DNA of 64,000 nt from Nitrosomonas cryotolerans ATCC 49181 (GCF_900143275.1 NZ_FSRO01000001.1:992001-1056000); one strand, 5' to 3'. Shown: positions 27,813 to 36,639, counted from the first letter of the stretch. The notes: a model not told the origin generated them from the sequence alone. Numbers and translations are program-made.

Positions 27813-27978
27813 AATCCCCGAATCCCCGAATCCCCGAATCCCCGAATCCCCGAATCCCCGAATCCCCGAATCCCCGAATCCCCGAATCCCCGAATCCCCG
27901 AATCCCCGAATCCCCGAATCCCCGAATCCCCGAATCCCCGAATCCCCGAATCCCCGAATCCCCGAATCCCCGAATCCC
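27813..27978 (+). repeat. Octamer tandem repeat (AATCCCCG)20.75
   Basis: Twenty complete, perfect copies of AATCCCCG followed by a partial copy AATCCC. The period of 8 is not a multiple of three and no gene runs through it. Perfect identity suggests recent slippage expansion and probable length variation between strains. It is not CRISPR-like, since there are no spacers. Confidence 0.97.
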
Positions 27979-28074
27979 TTATGTTTTAAGATCTCCCATT
28001 TACCCGATATATTGATTACTTAAGGTGATGTGATGCGATATAAGTGGAACCGAATTGACCTAATTGATCTTGAC

Positions 28075-28165
28075 GAGACTTTTGCAAAAGCCCTCCCTAG
28101 AGATTTTTTTACTATTGATTGTAAAGGGTTAATTTTTCAACTATTGGGGTTTTGCAAAGGTTTCG
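28075..28165 (+). mobile_element. MITE-1 copy D
   Basis: A 91-bp copy, starting GAGACTTTTGCAAAAG and ending TTTTGCAAAGGTTTC. Core ATTGATTGTAAAGGG resembles copies B and C, and orientation is the same. The target duplication is not clean: GAC occurs on both sides. Confidence 0.82.
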
Positions 28166-28296
28166 ACAAATGTTGGTATATTGAATGTGGTTCTATTGAA
28201 TTCAGACGGATAGTGATCTGTGTTTTTAACAACCAAGAAGCAGGTTGTTCATATTTGTTCCTGCCTCTTGTTGAATGCTTGAGCCAGATTTCCTAT

Positions 28297-28383
28297 TTAA
28301 ATAAATAGCGCACTTTTGGTAGGTGCCTTTTCCTTCTTTGGTTTTTTTGCTTCTTTATTTTTTCTCTGTTGTCCTTTAGCCAT
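28297..28383 (-). CDS. Short lysine-rich conserved protein (28 residues)
   Basis: Minus strand ATG at 28383 with AAGGAG eight bases upstream. The product starts MAKGQQRKNKEAKKPKKEKA and ends PTKSALFI, then TAA. Short basic proteins beginning MAKGQ-R-NKE-KKPKK are recurrent in beta- and gammaproteobacteria, although uncharacterised. The strong ribosome binding site and the family-like N terminus support a real gene. Location is probably cytoplasmic, with nucleic acid binding possible from the charge. Confidence 0.7.
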   Translation of the reverse strand: MAKGQQRKNKEAKKPKKEKAPTKSALFI

Positions 28384-28580
28384 GATTATTCTCCTTGTTT
28401 CATTGTATGTGCATAGTACATAGTAATCTGTTTGAATCGATGCTGTGTGCTTATTTTGTGTTGTGGCATGGCTTAATCAATGAAATCGTCGCTGTGTTGG
28501 TTTTCTCAAAACTATTTATCAAATAGCGCGTAAAACTTCGTCCTTCAGGGCGGAGATATAAGCGCACAGGCGAAGCCTGT

Positions 28581-28997
28581 TTAATGCGGTCTTTGCTGTT
28601 GTTCAATATATTGCTTAATAATCGAGAGTGGTGCTCCACCACAACTACCCGCAAAATAGCTTGGACTCCAAAGCATATTACCCCAAAGCTTATTTTTAAT
28701 TTCGGGATAATTCTTTTTGCGAATAAGTCGGCTTGAAACGCCTTTCAAACTATTTACCAAGTTAGAAATAGCAATTTTTGGTGGATAGTTAACTAAAAGG
28801 TGAATATGATCATGCTCACCGTTAAATTCCACCAATTCTGCTTCAAAATCCAAACACACATTTTTAAATATTTCTTCCAAATCAATTAATACCCTTCCGG
28901 AGAAAACATCTCTGCGGTATTTTGTTACAAAGACCAAATGAACATGAAGATTAAAAACGCAATGTTTTACTGTTCTTACATCGTTATTAACTTGCAT
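28581..28997 (-). CDS. tnpA: IS200/IS605 Y1-HUH transposase TnpA
   Basis: 138 residues from the ATG at 28997 (MQVNNDVRTVKHCVFNLHVH); a longer frame upstream overlaps tnpB and was not used. The HUH metal motif is EHDHIHLLVNYPP, and the nucleophilic Tyr lies in IIKQYIEQQQ. These enzymes cut and rejoin single strands at TTTAT-like left and TCAA-like right sites. It diverges from tnpB with only about 30 bases between starts, so the promoters overlap. Confidence 0.94.
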   Translation of the reverse strand: MQVNNDVRTVKHCVFNLHVHLVFVTKYRRDVFSGRVLIDLEEIFKNVCLDFEAELVEFNGEHDHIHLLVNYPPKIAISNLVNSLKGVSSRLIRKKNYPEIKNKLWGNMLWSPSYFAGSCGGAPLSIIKQYIEQQQRPH

Positions 28998-29027
28998 AGA
29001 CCAATTCCTTTTTGTATAATTATAACC

Positions 29028-30260
29028 ATGAAGCAGATTATACGCAAAGCCTTTAAATCTCGATTCAATCCAAATTCTGACCAAGTACAGAAGATGGTTG
29101 AGTTTGCGGGTGCTAATCGGTTTGTTTGGAATAAAGCCTTAGCAATGAATCTGTTCAGATTAGAGCAGAAACAGCCATTGCTTTGGTACAACGAGTTGTC
29201 ATTTTGGCTAAAGCTATGGAAATCCTCAGAAGATTATGGATTTCTAAAAACCGTTCATTCTCAACCGTTGAAACAAGCCTTAAAAAACTTAGAAAAAGCG
29301 TTCAAAGACGGTTTTGATAAGAAACAGCCTTTAAAACGGATTCCAAAATTCAAGAAAAAAGGTTTGAGTGACAGCTTTCGTTATCCACAAGGATTTAAGC
29401 TGGAGCAAGAGTCTAGCAAAGTGTTCTTGCCTAAAATCGGTTGGGTGAAATATCGTAATTCACGCCAAGTCATTGGTGACGTTAAAAATATGACGATTTC
29501 CCGTAAAGGCGGTTATTGGTACGTGTCGATTCAGACTGAGTACGAGACCGAGCTAAAGCGTCATAGCTCAACCAGTATGATTGGTGTTGATATGGGCGTT
29601 ACCCGCTTTGCAACCTTGTCAGACGGCTCATACGTAGAACCTTTAAACAGTTTCAGAAAGTTATCAAAGAAACTGGCTTTTGAACAGCGTAAGCTGTCTA
29701 AAAAAGTCGGTTTCTCTGCTAACTGGAAAAAGCAGAAACAAATCATTACCCGACTGCATGAGCGTATTGCCAATGCTCGTTTAGACTTCTTACACAAAAC
29801 CTCAACCGAAATCAGCAAAAATCACGCAATGGTCGTAGTTGAGAATTTAAAGATAGGAAACATGTCTAAGAGTGCCAAGGGCAGTGTTGAAAAGCATGGT
29901 AAAAACGTCAAAGCGAAATCGGGTCTAAACAAATCCATTTTTGACCAAGGATGGGGAATGTTCGTTTCGTTCTTGGAGTATAAACAGGCTTGTTCAGGCG
30001 GGGATGTATTGAAGGTAAACCCTCAATACACCTCTCAAACCTGCCCTAGATGTCAACATGTTAGTCGTGACAATCGCAAAAGCCAAAGTGCTTTTGAATG
30101 TACAGAATGTGGATTTAAAGCCAATGCCGACTTGGTAGGTGCCTTGAATGTACTTGAGCGAGGACATCGCTTGTTAGCCTGTGGAGTTGAAACGTTAGTT
30201 TCGTCTAAGAAGCAGGAACCAGTAGGCAGTAGCAATACAAACCTACTCTTAACGGCTTAA
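29028..30260 (+). CDS. tnpB: RNA-guided endonuclease TnpB (IS200/IS605 OrfB)
   Basis: 410 residues from ATG 29028 (MKQIIRKAFKS), chosen because the TnpB family starts with a basic strand of this type; an earlier in-frame ATG lies inside tnpA. RuvC-like triad: MIGVDMGVTRFATL, MVVVENLKIGNMS, and the last Asp in KANADLVGALNVLERG. The zinc finger CPRCQH...CTECG is complete. It is diverged from the TnpB in the cob operon, so the two belong to different sublineages. Confidence 0.94.
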   Translation: MKQIIRKAFKSRFNPNSDQVQKMVEFAGANRFVWNKALAMNLFRLEQKQPLLWYNELSFWLKLWKSSEDYGFLKTVHSQPLKQALKNLEKAFKDGFDKKQPLKRIPKFKKKGLSDSFRYPQGFKLEQESSKVFLPKIGWVKYRNSRQVIGDVKNMTISRKGGYWYVSIQTEYETELKRHSSTSMIGVDMGVTRFATLSDGSYVEPLNSFRKLSKKLAFEQRKLSKKVGFSANWKKQKQIITRLHERIANARLDFLHKTSTEISKNHAMVVVENLKIGNMSKSAKGSVEKHGKNVKAKSGLNKSIFDQGWGMFVSFLEYKQACSGGDVLKVNPQYTSQTCPRCQHVSRDNRKSQSAFECTECGFKANADLVGALNVLERGHRLLACGVETLVSSKKQEPVGSSNTNLLLTA

Positions 30261-30325
30261 TAAGTCGCTAGGAATCCCCTTCGTTTAGGAAGGGGAGGAT
30301 GTCAAACCGCTTTAAATAATACTAG
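30160..30325 (+). ncRNA. Candidate omega RNA of the complete IS605-type element
   Basis: By analogy with characterised TnpB systems, the RNA should cover the 3' end of tnpB, the right hairpin and the tip GATGTCAA, with flanking ACCGCTTTAAATAATACT as guide. Boundaries are estimated. The sequence itself shows only the hairpin and the tip. Confidence 0.38.
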
Positions 30326-30668
30326 TGATGAGAGGATTGTTTAGATATGCTTCTTGTGCCGGGTAAATGTTGTTGTACCAATAGTGCTGGTAGGCAAAGA
30401 TAAACAATGAAACGCGCGCTGTTGCTCCGTTTTATTTTTCAAAACGAACTCTCGATAGAAAAAATTAAAAATATGCAATCCTTGCGTTTTTATAAGAATC
30501 TCATATTTTTAATTTCGTAATTACATTATTTAGAATTGTACGAGGTAAAGTAAGGTGGGGCTTTTGCAAAAGTCTCAATCAGTATGAAGGCCCAGCTAGA
30601 ATCGTTTTTCCGATGATTAAGCTGGGTTGTTTGAGTATCAGACCTGACTACAGGGTTGGTTCAGCAGG
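30306..30668. other. Intergenic region with a solitary MITE-1 end
   Basis: AT-rich stretch between the IS and the Tim44-like gene. Positions 30557-30576 (GGGGCTTTTGCAAAAGTCTC) match one terminus of MITE-1 without the rest of the element. No gene is supported. Confidence 0.5.
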
Positions 30669-31553
30669 TTAGGTGGTTTGTTGGATGCCAGTGAGTAACC
30701 AAGTGGCCGTATTATCCTTTAAATCCTTTTGAACATGCCAGATTTCATCAAATGTTTCAGGTAAAGCATCAGGTGTTTCTCGTATCTGACCAGTAAAACG
30801 TACGCTCGCAACAGCTAATTCATCTGTAGTTTCAATATCCAGTAAATCCGCATCAATCGAAATAATTTCTGTTTTTTGTACTTTGTGCGTGCGTTCATTG
30901 ATCTGCATGCTGATTTCAGCAAACATTTCAGGGGTTGTATATTCGCGAATATCATTGGTATCGCCAGTATCATGCGCTGCCTGCAAACGAATGAATGATA
31001 TTTTTGCTTGGCGCAAGAAAGGTTCTACCTGAAAATCAGCCGGGATATTTCCGGAATGATGTGTGTGCGTTAATGACTCTTTAGTGGGTGTTGTCACCGA
31101 TGCGGAAGAGGGGGGTGGTGGCATGATGCCGCTGTTACTGGGGTCAGTATTTGTATTTAAACCAGAAAACTGCATGGGGCGTGTGGGTGATTCCTTATGT
31201 GGTTTACGCATCATGCGTATGATAAAGAAAATAGCCGCTATCAGAACAACGAGTATTACGATATCCATCATATTCATGCCTTCAAAAGCGCCACCCATAA
31301 AGAGTGCGGCCAGTAATCCTCCCGCAGCTAAACCTGCAAGTGGTCCTGCCCATTTGCTCAGTCCACTCGCCGGTGGCGTAGCCGCAGGTGTAGCGGCCGG
31401 CGCTTGTTTTGGATTGGCAGTCGCCTGTTGATTAACGGATTCACGTTGTTTTCCAATATTTTTGCCGCCACCCATGCGCTTTGCCTCTACATCAAAAGCA
31501 GTCATCCCAGAGCTAAACATGACCAGAGTCAGAAGGGTGAATATTTTCTTCAT
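30669..31553 (-). CDS. Tim44-like domain protein
   Basis: 294 residues. An N-terminal signal (MKKIFTLLTLVMFSSGMTAF) precedes a KRMGGGKNIGKQRESV block typical of bacterial Tim44-like proteins. A Pro/Ala-rich linker follows, then a membrane helix at about 85-115 and a C-terminal Tim44-like (MBA1-related) domain of about 140 residues (FLRQAKISFIRLQAAHDTGDTNDIREYTTPEMFAEI...EIWHVQKD). The bacterial role is unclear; association with inner-membrane or respiratory complex assembly has been suggested. It is monocistronic as far as can be seen. Confidence 0.85.
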   Translation of the reverse strand: MKKIFTLLTLVMFSSGMTAFDVEAKRMGGGKNIGKQRESVNQQATANPKQAPAATPAATPPASGLSKWAGPLAGLAAGGLLAALFMGGAFEGMNMMDIVILVVLIAAIFFIIRMMRKPHKESPTRPMQFSGLNTNTDPSNSGIMPPPPSSASVTTPTKESLTHTHHSGNIPADFQVEPFLRQAKISFIRLQAAHDTGDTNDIREYTTPEMFAEISMQINERTHKVQKTEIISIDADLLDIETTDELAVASVRFTGQIRETPDALPETFDEIWHVQKDLKDNTATWLLTGIQQTT

Positions 31554-31685
31554 GCTTGCCTCACAAGGTATTGTTAAGACAGGAAGTATAGCATTTCTAC
31601 TTTATTCCGGGCGGAGATTGGATAGTGCGCTGTTTTCTGCTGGAGGAATTCAATCGGATCTGATATTGAGTGGCTAATGGCGTTG

Positions 31686-32108
31686 TCAGCGAAGCAGGAT
31701 TAACTTGGGAATGGCGTTGATGTTGCTCCACACGATTGCATTCTGGTTAAATTGTTGTGCAATCGTCTGGGCGGTATCTAAGTCCAATCCAAGGACAAGC
31801 CAGCTCTTTTCCGCTGGCCAGGTGCCGGATGGATCGATACCCATACCTTCAATAATTTGCTTGGGGTGCTGAAATAATAGTTGATGGAGTTGTGTATGTG
31901 CTATTAAATTGTCTTCCGTGGATCGGAGTTGGCTAAATGGGTTGTATGCGCTGATAAAGGCTGCGCAGGCGGTATTGGTTGCGATGAATAATTGCGATAA
32001 TGGTTCAGAGTGCTGATCAATGCGTAGAATAATCCTATCAGAGTCAGTGCCAACCTGATAATGCGTAGTATAGTAATTTGCAATGAGATCGGGTGATATA
32101 TCAGACAA
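31686..32108 (-). CDS. DUF3293 protein
   Basis: 140 residues, cytoplasmic, matching the DUF3293 layout: YYTTHYQV near the N terminus, FISAYNPFSQLRSTEDN in the middle (the family's F-TA-NP-S pattern), and GMGIDPSGTWPAEKSWLVLGLD. Function is unknown. It lies alone downstream of the Tim44-like gene, separated by about 130 bases. Confidence 0.8.
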   Translation of the reverse strand: MSDISPDLIANYYTTHYQVGTDSDRIILRIDQHSEPLSQLFIATNTACAAFISAYNPFSQLRSTEDNLIAHTQLHQLLFQHPKQIIEGMGIDPSGTWPAEKSWLVLGLDLDTAQTIAQQFNQNAIVWSNINAIPKLILLR

Positions 32109-32211
32109 TATGCAGTCATCTCTCTAGAAAGATTGGGTTTGCTATTATTTCAATAGCAAGCCCAAAATTTGCCAGGCCATATACTAGCTACAGGCCTTTG
32201 GTACATAAAGC

Positions 32212-32300
32212 GAGGCCTTTACAAAACTTCAATAATTGAAAAATTAATCTTTTATAATCAATAGTCAAAAACTTCTGGCGAGGGCTTTTGCAAAAGTCTC
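32212..32300 (-). mobile_element. MITE-1 copy E
   Basis: An 89-bp copy, starting GAGGCCTTTACAAAAC and ending GCTTTTGCAAAAGTCTC. Bracketed by the 5-bp duplication AAAGC (32207-32211 and 32301-32305). Orientation as copies A and F (TATAATCAATAG in the core). It fills most of the gap between the DUF3293 and cytochrome genes. Confidence 0.9.
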
Positions 32301-32418
32301 AAAGCAATCAACGCAATGCTAAGAATCAGACAGGTTGTGGGACTGAATGACTATGCGCAGCCCTTAATAACCGGCTATTTAAATTCAACCTGGCGACAGT
32401 GAGCAAAATATATCGCTT

Positions 32419-33009
32419 CTAATGATGATGATCGCCATTGCCGTGATGATCGCCATTGCCGTGATGATGACCATTATTTTCATTGTGCTGATCGGTATTG
32501 GAATTAACAAGTAACTGATATTGCTCAGCTGTCATGCCGTGCATTGCTAAAACAAAAGCAGTCATGGCCCAGATATCATCATCCTGATGACTCAACCCCC
32601 AGGCAGGCATTCCCGTCATTTTCAAGCCATTCTTAATAACCCAGAAGTAAGCCTTGGCGCGTTCTGGTATTGCTTCCTGATTGGTTATTTGTTCTCGTAA
32701 ATGGAACACTGGTGCCTGCGGATAAAGGCCCAATGCGAGTTCGGTGGGTTCCTGGCCTGGTTGTGAATGACAGCCAGCACACATATCAAGATAGTGTTCG
32801 GCTCCTCTGGGAATCAGGGCAGGATCGTCCAATGATGGGACTACCACCTTTTCTGCGTGTGCCTTAATTGAACTATCACGTACCCATTCGATTATGTCTT
32901 CTGTGATAGCCCAGTGTTTATCAGTTGCAGCCATATTATAGGCACCCGAATTCAGCACAGTGATGCCAATGACCAAAAATACTAATAATGTCACGATTAT
33001 TAATTTCAT
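32419..33009 (-). CDS. Membrane-anchored or periplasmic class I cytochrome c with a His-rich tail
   Basis: 196 residues from ATG 33009, preferred because GGGG lies six bases upstream; two further in-frame ATGs upstream add six residues. An N-terminal helix (KLIIVTLLVFLVIGITV) acts as anchor or signal. The heme motif is CAGCHSQPGQ, and a likely Met ligand lies in KMTGMPAWG. The tail reads NGHHHGNGDHHGNGDHHH, a metal-binding stretch produced by a short repeat. Similar monoheme proteins occur in nitrifiers; the partner is unknown. Confidence 0.85.
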   Translation of the reverse strand: MKLIIVTLLVFLVIGITVLNSGAYNMAATDKHWAITEDIIEWVRDSSIKAHAEKVVVPSLDDPALIPRGAEHYLDMCAGCHSQPGQEPTELALGLYPQAPVFHLREQITNQEAIPERAKAYFWVIKNGLKMTGMPAWGLSHQDDDIWAMTAFVLAMHGMTAEQYQLLVNSNTDQHNENNGHHHGNGDHHGNGDHHH

Positions 33010-33332
33010 TTTATACCCCATTATCATGTGAATAATTCAAAATAATGTTGTAGCAAATTCATAGTCACAATATCATATTGTTTTGCGCCTCGGAATCAAT
33101 TTTAGTTTAAGGAATAGAAATTCTTGATAGCGTGATCAATTAGAATATGCCATCAAATTGGCGAAGGTTAGACAAAGATATCATGCTCTTAGTGTTCTGA
33201 TCCGGTTGAATTGAAATGGAAATGGTACCTAAAGCATTTTTTAAACATGATATAAACTGACTCATCCGTGATTTCGTTTTAAGGTTCTTGTGCACCGAGT
33301 GAGCATGATAATGAGGTAATAGATTGATCTTG
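33010..33332. other. Intergenic region without a recognised feature
   Basis: About 320 AT-rich bases between the His-rich cytochrome and the LysR gene. A TTGAT-N6-ATCAA palindrome lies at 33124-33139, with spacing wrong for FNR. Nothing else noted. Confidence 0.4.
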
Positions 33333-34265
33333 CTAGATTGTTGGGTCGTTTTTTATTGCATCTTTAACTGCGTCTTGGTTAAGATGAGGTGCAAACATCT
33401 CTATAAAATCAAAGGTATATCCGCGAAGATAACTGTTCCGGCTGATGCCGATACGTGTGGTGCTGGGTTCGAATAAGTGGCTTGCATCGATAGATCTCAA
33501 TTGTTTATCACGCGCGGAATCAAAGGCCATTTTGGCCAGGATACCCACCCCGAGTCCTAATTCCACATAGGTTTTTATAACGTCTGCATCTATCGCAGTA
33601 AGCACCACGTTAGGTGTGAGCCCCTTAGCTTCAAATGCCTGATTTACTTTTGAGCGACCCGTGAAGGCATGATCGTAAGTAATGATGGGATATAAACTGA
33701 TGGCCTCAAGCGTCAACTCTTTTAATTTGAGTAATGGATGTCTGGCAGGCGCGATTACACAACGATTCCATTGATAGCATGGCAGCATGACCAGCTCATG
33801 AAAGAGCTCAATGCCTTCAGTTGCAATGGCAATATCTGCTTCGCCTGAAGTGACCAGTGCGGATATCTGGGTTGGGCTGCCTTGACGCAGGATTAGCTTT
33901 ACCTTTGGATAGCGTGCTGTAAAACGCTGGATAACGGGCGGTAACGCGTATCGCGCCTGTGTATGCGTGGTGGCAATAGTCAGCGTGCCATTCGCCTCAT
34001 GAATAAACTCCTGCCCCACCTTTTTAAGGTTTTCCGCGTCACGGAGTATTCTCTCAGCAATTTTAATAATCATCTGTCCGGGCTGTGTGATCTGAACGAT
34101 ACGCTTACCGTTGCGTATAAAAATATCGACTCCCAGCTCATCTTCAAGTTGATGGATCTGTTTGCTGACCCCGGGTTGTGATGTGTGGAGTTTCTTGGCC
34201 GCCTTGGATAAGTTGAGACCCTGATAAGCAATTTCACATAAAAAACGGAGTTGCTGTAGTTTCAT
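33333..34265 (-). CDS. cysB: CysB/Cbl-type LysR-family regulator
   Basis: 310 residues from ATG 34265 (MKLQQLRFLCEIAYQGLNLSKAA), with AGGTGG five bases upstream; a GTG three codons earlier lacks that spacing. The winged helix-turn-helix has SKAAKKLHTSQPGVSKQIHQLEDELG, strongly CysB-like. The effector domain shows TTHTQARYALPPVIQRF and the TGRSKVNQAFEAKGL region of CysB, which senses O-acetylserine or sulfur metabolites. It diverges from a sulfite exporter-type gene and lies near cysHDN, so it probably regulates them. Symbol assigned by family and context. Confidence 0.85.
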   Translation of the reverse strand: MKLQQLRFLCEIAYQGLNLSKAAKKLHTSQPGVSKQIHQLEDELGVDIFIRNGKRIVQITQPGQMIIKIAERILRDAENLKKVGQEFIHEANGTLTIATTHTQARYALPPVIQRFTARYPKVKLILRQGSPTQISALVTSGEADIAIATEGIELFHELVMLPCYQWNRCVIAPARHPLLKLKELTLEAISLYPIITYDHAFTGRSKVNQAFEAKGLTPNVVLTAIDADVIKTYVELGLGVGILAKMAFDSARDKQLRSIDASHLFEPSTTRIGISRNSYLRGYTFDFIEMFAPHLNQDAVKDAIKNDPTI

Positions 34266-34377
34266 GATATCCACCTAATAACTTTTAATTATAATAATCT
34301 AACATAATATTATTTTGTATTATATATCAGAATTGCTAATATGCTCACTTCCAAGAATAAGGCAAACAGGAAAACAT

Positions 34378-35157
34378 ATGGAATGGGGGTACACCCTGTC
34401 AGGCCTGCTGGTTGGATTTATAGTAGGTGTTACCGGGGTAGGCGGGGGATCTCTGATGACACCATTATTGATCATGTTATTTGGTATCCCGCCAGCGACA
34501 GCAGTAGGGACAGATTTACTCTACGCCGCTTTAACTAAAGCCGGTGGTGCATGGGTGCATGGCCGCCGCGGCACCGTACATTGGAAGCTGGTTGGACGAT
34601 TGGCAATGGGGAGTTTACCGGCCGCATTGATTACCATACTCAGCTTAAATGCATTGAGTGTTGATGCTCAGGTGTTTTCCGGCCTGATCACCAGTACTTT
34701 GGGTGTGGCGTTGATTTTCACTGCATTAGCGTTATTGTTCCGTCAGCAATTGACGCGTATCGGACGATCACACCTGGGATTTTTGATAGAATGGCGTGAT
34801 CGCCATTTGATGTTCGCAACGCTGATGACCGGTGCGATACTGGGTATCCTGGTGACGATTTCATCAGTGGGTGCCGGCGCATTGGGTATGGTTGTGTTGT
34901 TTATGCTATATCCACGCCTGCCTGCTGTAACCCTGGTTGGCAGTGATATCGCTCACGCTGTGCCACTGACCCTGCTGGCAGGCTTGGGCCATGTTTTTAT
35001 GGGTACGGTAGATTTTGGCTTGCTGGGTAGTTTGTTGTTGGGATCTCTGCCGGGAATATATTTAGGCAGTCATATCGGTGGGCGAATTCCGGACCAGGTG
35101 CTGAGACCAATTTTAGCCACTATTCTTATCCTTATCGGTATTAAGCTCATTACCTGA
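34378..35157 (+). CDS. TSUP/TauE-SafE family membrane transporter, probable sulfite or sulfur-anion exporter
   Basis: 259 residues from ATG 34378 with ACAGGAA upstream. About eight hydrophobic segments. Family motifs GFIVGVTGVGGGSLMTPLL and GTDLLYAALTKAGGAWVHGRRGTVHW occur in the N-terminal half, and VTISSVGAGALGMVVLFMLYP and VGSDIAHAVPLTLLAGLGH in the second half, the internal repeat of the family. The neighbouring cysB and cys genes make sulfite or sulfate transport the best guess, but TSUP substrates vary. Confidence 0.85.
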   Translation: MEWGYTLSGLLVGFIVGVTGVGGGSLMTPLLIMLFGIPPATAVGTDLLYAALTKAGGAWVHGRRGTVHWKLVGRLAMGSLPAALITILSLNALSVDAQVFSGLITSTLGVALIFTALALLFRQQLTRIGRSHLGFLIEWRDRHLMFATLMTGAILGILVTISSVGAGALGMVVLFMLYPRLPAVTLVGSDIAHAVPLTLLAGLGHVFMGTVDFGLLGSLLLGSLPGIYLGSHIGGRIPDQVLRPILATILILIGIKLIT

Positions 35158-35848
35158 TCATGAGATGACGGACCCAGTGAAATGCGATAGTTTGTGTAAG
35201 ATGCATGGCAGTGTCATGCCGGTTGTTTATATAATAAGCCGACCGGATAAAAAATGGCAGCCTGTGTTTACTATCCGAATTTCTTGTTGATACGATCCCG
35301 CTGCGTTTCACATGCAAACGTGAAAGGTAGACCCAAATAAATGACCATGGGACAATGGCTGTCATGGTTATATCAATTTCGGTATGCACATGCTGTGCTG
35401 AGGGCAGACTGTATTGCTTGTTGCCCTGATAATAACTGATACTGGATATTGTGTTTGTTTTATACGATTGGAACCAATAATATATCAGGTAATCAGATCT
35501 TGTGAATTTCTAGAAAACAATAACCCGGTATGGTCAAGCAGGCGTGTTTTATTACGGGTTTGCAAGCGGATAAAACTAATTATTCTGAGGCAGGTTCGTC
35601 CGTTGAAAAATAATGAGTCCAGCTTTGATTGCTTATTAAATTGCAGGCATTACCAGGCATGATCGTTGGGCTGTTTATTTAGGTGAGTCGATGTATTTTG
35701 ATGCGGTTGCCACGCATCCTGATCAAGCAGGAGAAGGGGTGTTAAAGAGACTGACCGGCTTTCTGAGATTGTCCCGATTATAGTGGATAAAGATAGCCTT
35801 TATTTCATCATGTAAAATAGTAAGGGAATTTGAACGATAATTTAGCTA
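35158..35848. other. Intergenic region with a possible gene remnant
   Basis: About 690 bases before cysH. A frame at 35655-35781 reads RHDRWAVYLGESMYFDAVA and on to a TAG. It looks protein-like but has no start, with a stop codon just upstream. It may be the end of a decayed gene. The rest shows nothing recognisable, and the cysH promoter must lie in it. Confidence 0.35.
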
Positions 35849-36547
35849 ATGAGTGAATTACAACCAAAAATCGACGAAGTGGTTACCCTTCTGACAGATG
35901 TCGTGAACACTGACAGCCCTGTAGCTTTTGCTAATAGCATGGGAGCAGAGGACATGGTGCTGACGGATATTATTGATCGATATAAACTCGAAATAGAGAT
36001 GTTTAGTCTCGATACAGGCCGTCTACCACAAGAGACTTATGATTTGATGCAAATAGTGCGTGAGCGGTATAGTGTACCGTTACATATTTATTTCCCGAAT
36101 GATAAGAAAATTGAAGAATATGTCGCACAACACGGCGTGAATGGTTTTTATGAGAGCGTAGATTTGCGTAAGGGTTGTTGTTATATACGCAAAGTAGAGC
36201 CGTTGCGCCGTGCTCTAGCGGGTAAACGTGCCTGGATTACGGGTATACGTCGTGAACAAGCGACAACGCGGCGTGACCTGAGTCTCTCAGAATATGATCT
36301 GAGCAGTCAAATGAAAAAGCTGAATCCATTGCTTGAATGGTCTCATGCAGCGGTATGGGCGTATCTTAAACAGTATGACGTGCCCTATAACAAGCTGCAT
36401 GACCGTTTTTATCCAAGTATAGGTTGTGCACCTTGTACCCGTGCGGTTACTCCAGGTGAAGATATTCGTTCTGGTCGTTGGTGGTGGGAAACGCCTGAGA
36501 ACAAGGAATGCGGCTTGCATGTAGGTAAGATTACCCCACCAAAATAG
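35849..36547 (+). CDS. cysH: Assimilatory adenylylsulfate (APS) reductase
   Basis: 232 residues. Reduces activated sulfate to sulfite with thioredoxin. FANSMGAEDMVLTDII and MFSLDTGRLPQETYDL are PP-loop nucleotide motifs. Cys110-Cys111 (RKGCCYIRKVEPL) and Cys193-x2-Cys196 (GCAPCTR) form the [4Fe-4S] site that marks APS rather than PAPS reductases. The C-terminal ECGLH carries the catalytic Cys. Absence of cysC, and a cysN without fused kinase, agree with direct APS use. It is the first gene of cysH-cysD-cysN. Confidence 0.95.
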   Translation: MSELQPKIDEVVTLLTDVVNTDSPVAFANSMGAEDMVLTDIIDRYKLEIEMFSLDTGRLPQETYDLMQIVRERYSVPLHIYFPNDKKIEEYVAQHGVNGFYESVDLRKGCCYIRKVEPLRRALAGKRAWITGIRREQATTRRDLSLSEYDLSSQMKKLNPLLEWSHAAVWAYLKQYDVPYNKLHDRFYPSIGCAPCTRAVTPGEDIRSGRWWWETPENKECGLHVGKITPPK

Positions 36548-36639
36548 GTTGGAGCAGTTATTAATTCGATTCTGAGCATTGAATCCGTTTAGTGACTCCT
36601 CTGTCGGTTATTTGTATTTTTAAAAGTTGAGAGAAAAGA

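Larger units (their letters stand above)
28520..30305 (+). mobile_element. Complete IS200/IS605-type element with divergent tnpA and tnpB
   Basis: The left junction follows TTTAT (28515-28519), the same pentanucleotide as at the cob-operon element. The right tip is GATGTCAA (TCAA at 30302-30305). Subterminal hairpins are CGTCCTTCAGGGCG (about 28532-28550) on the left and CCCCTTCGTTTAGGAAGGGG (about 30275-30296) on the right. tnpA (minus) and tnpB (plus) diverge, as in IS605/IS608. Both genes look intact, so the element may be active. Confidence 0.88.

Noticed and set aside
27813..27978. CRISPR-like array
   Set aside because: The octamers are contiguous with no spacers and no cas gene is in the window.
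28030..28308. 92-codon open frame
   Set aside because: Most of it is MITE-1 copy D read through; no family resemblance.
33124..33139. Second FNR-type site
   Set aside because: The half-sites TTGAT and ATCAA are separated by six bases instead of four, which does not fit FNR.
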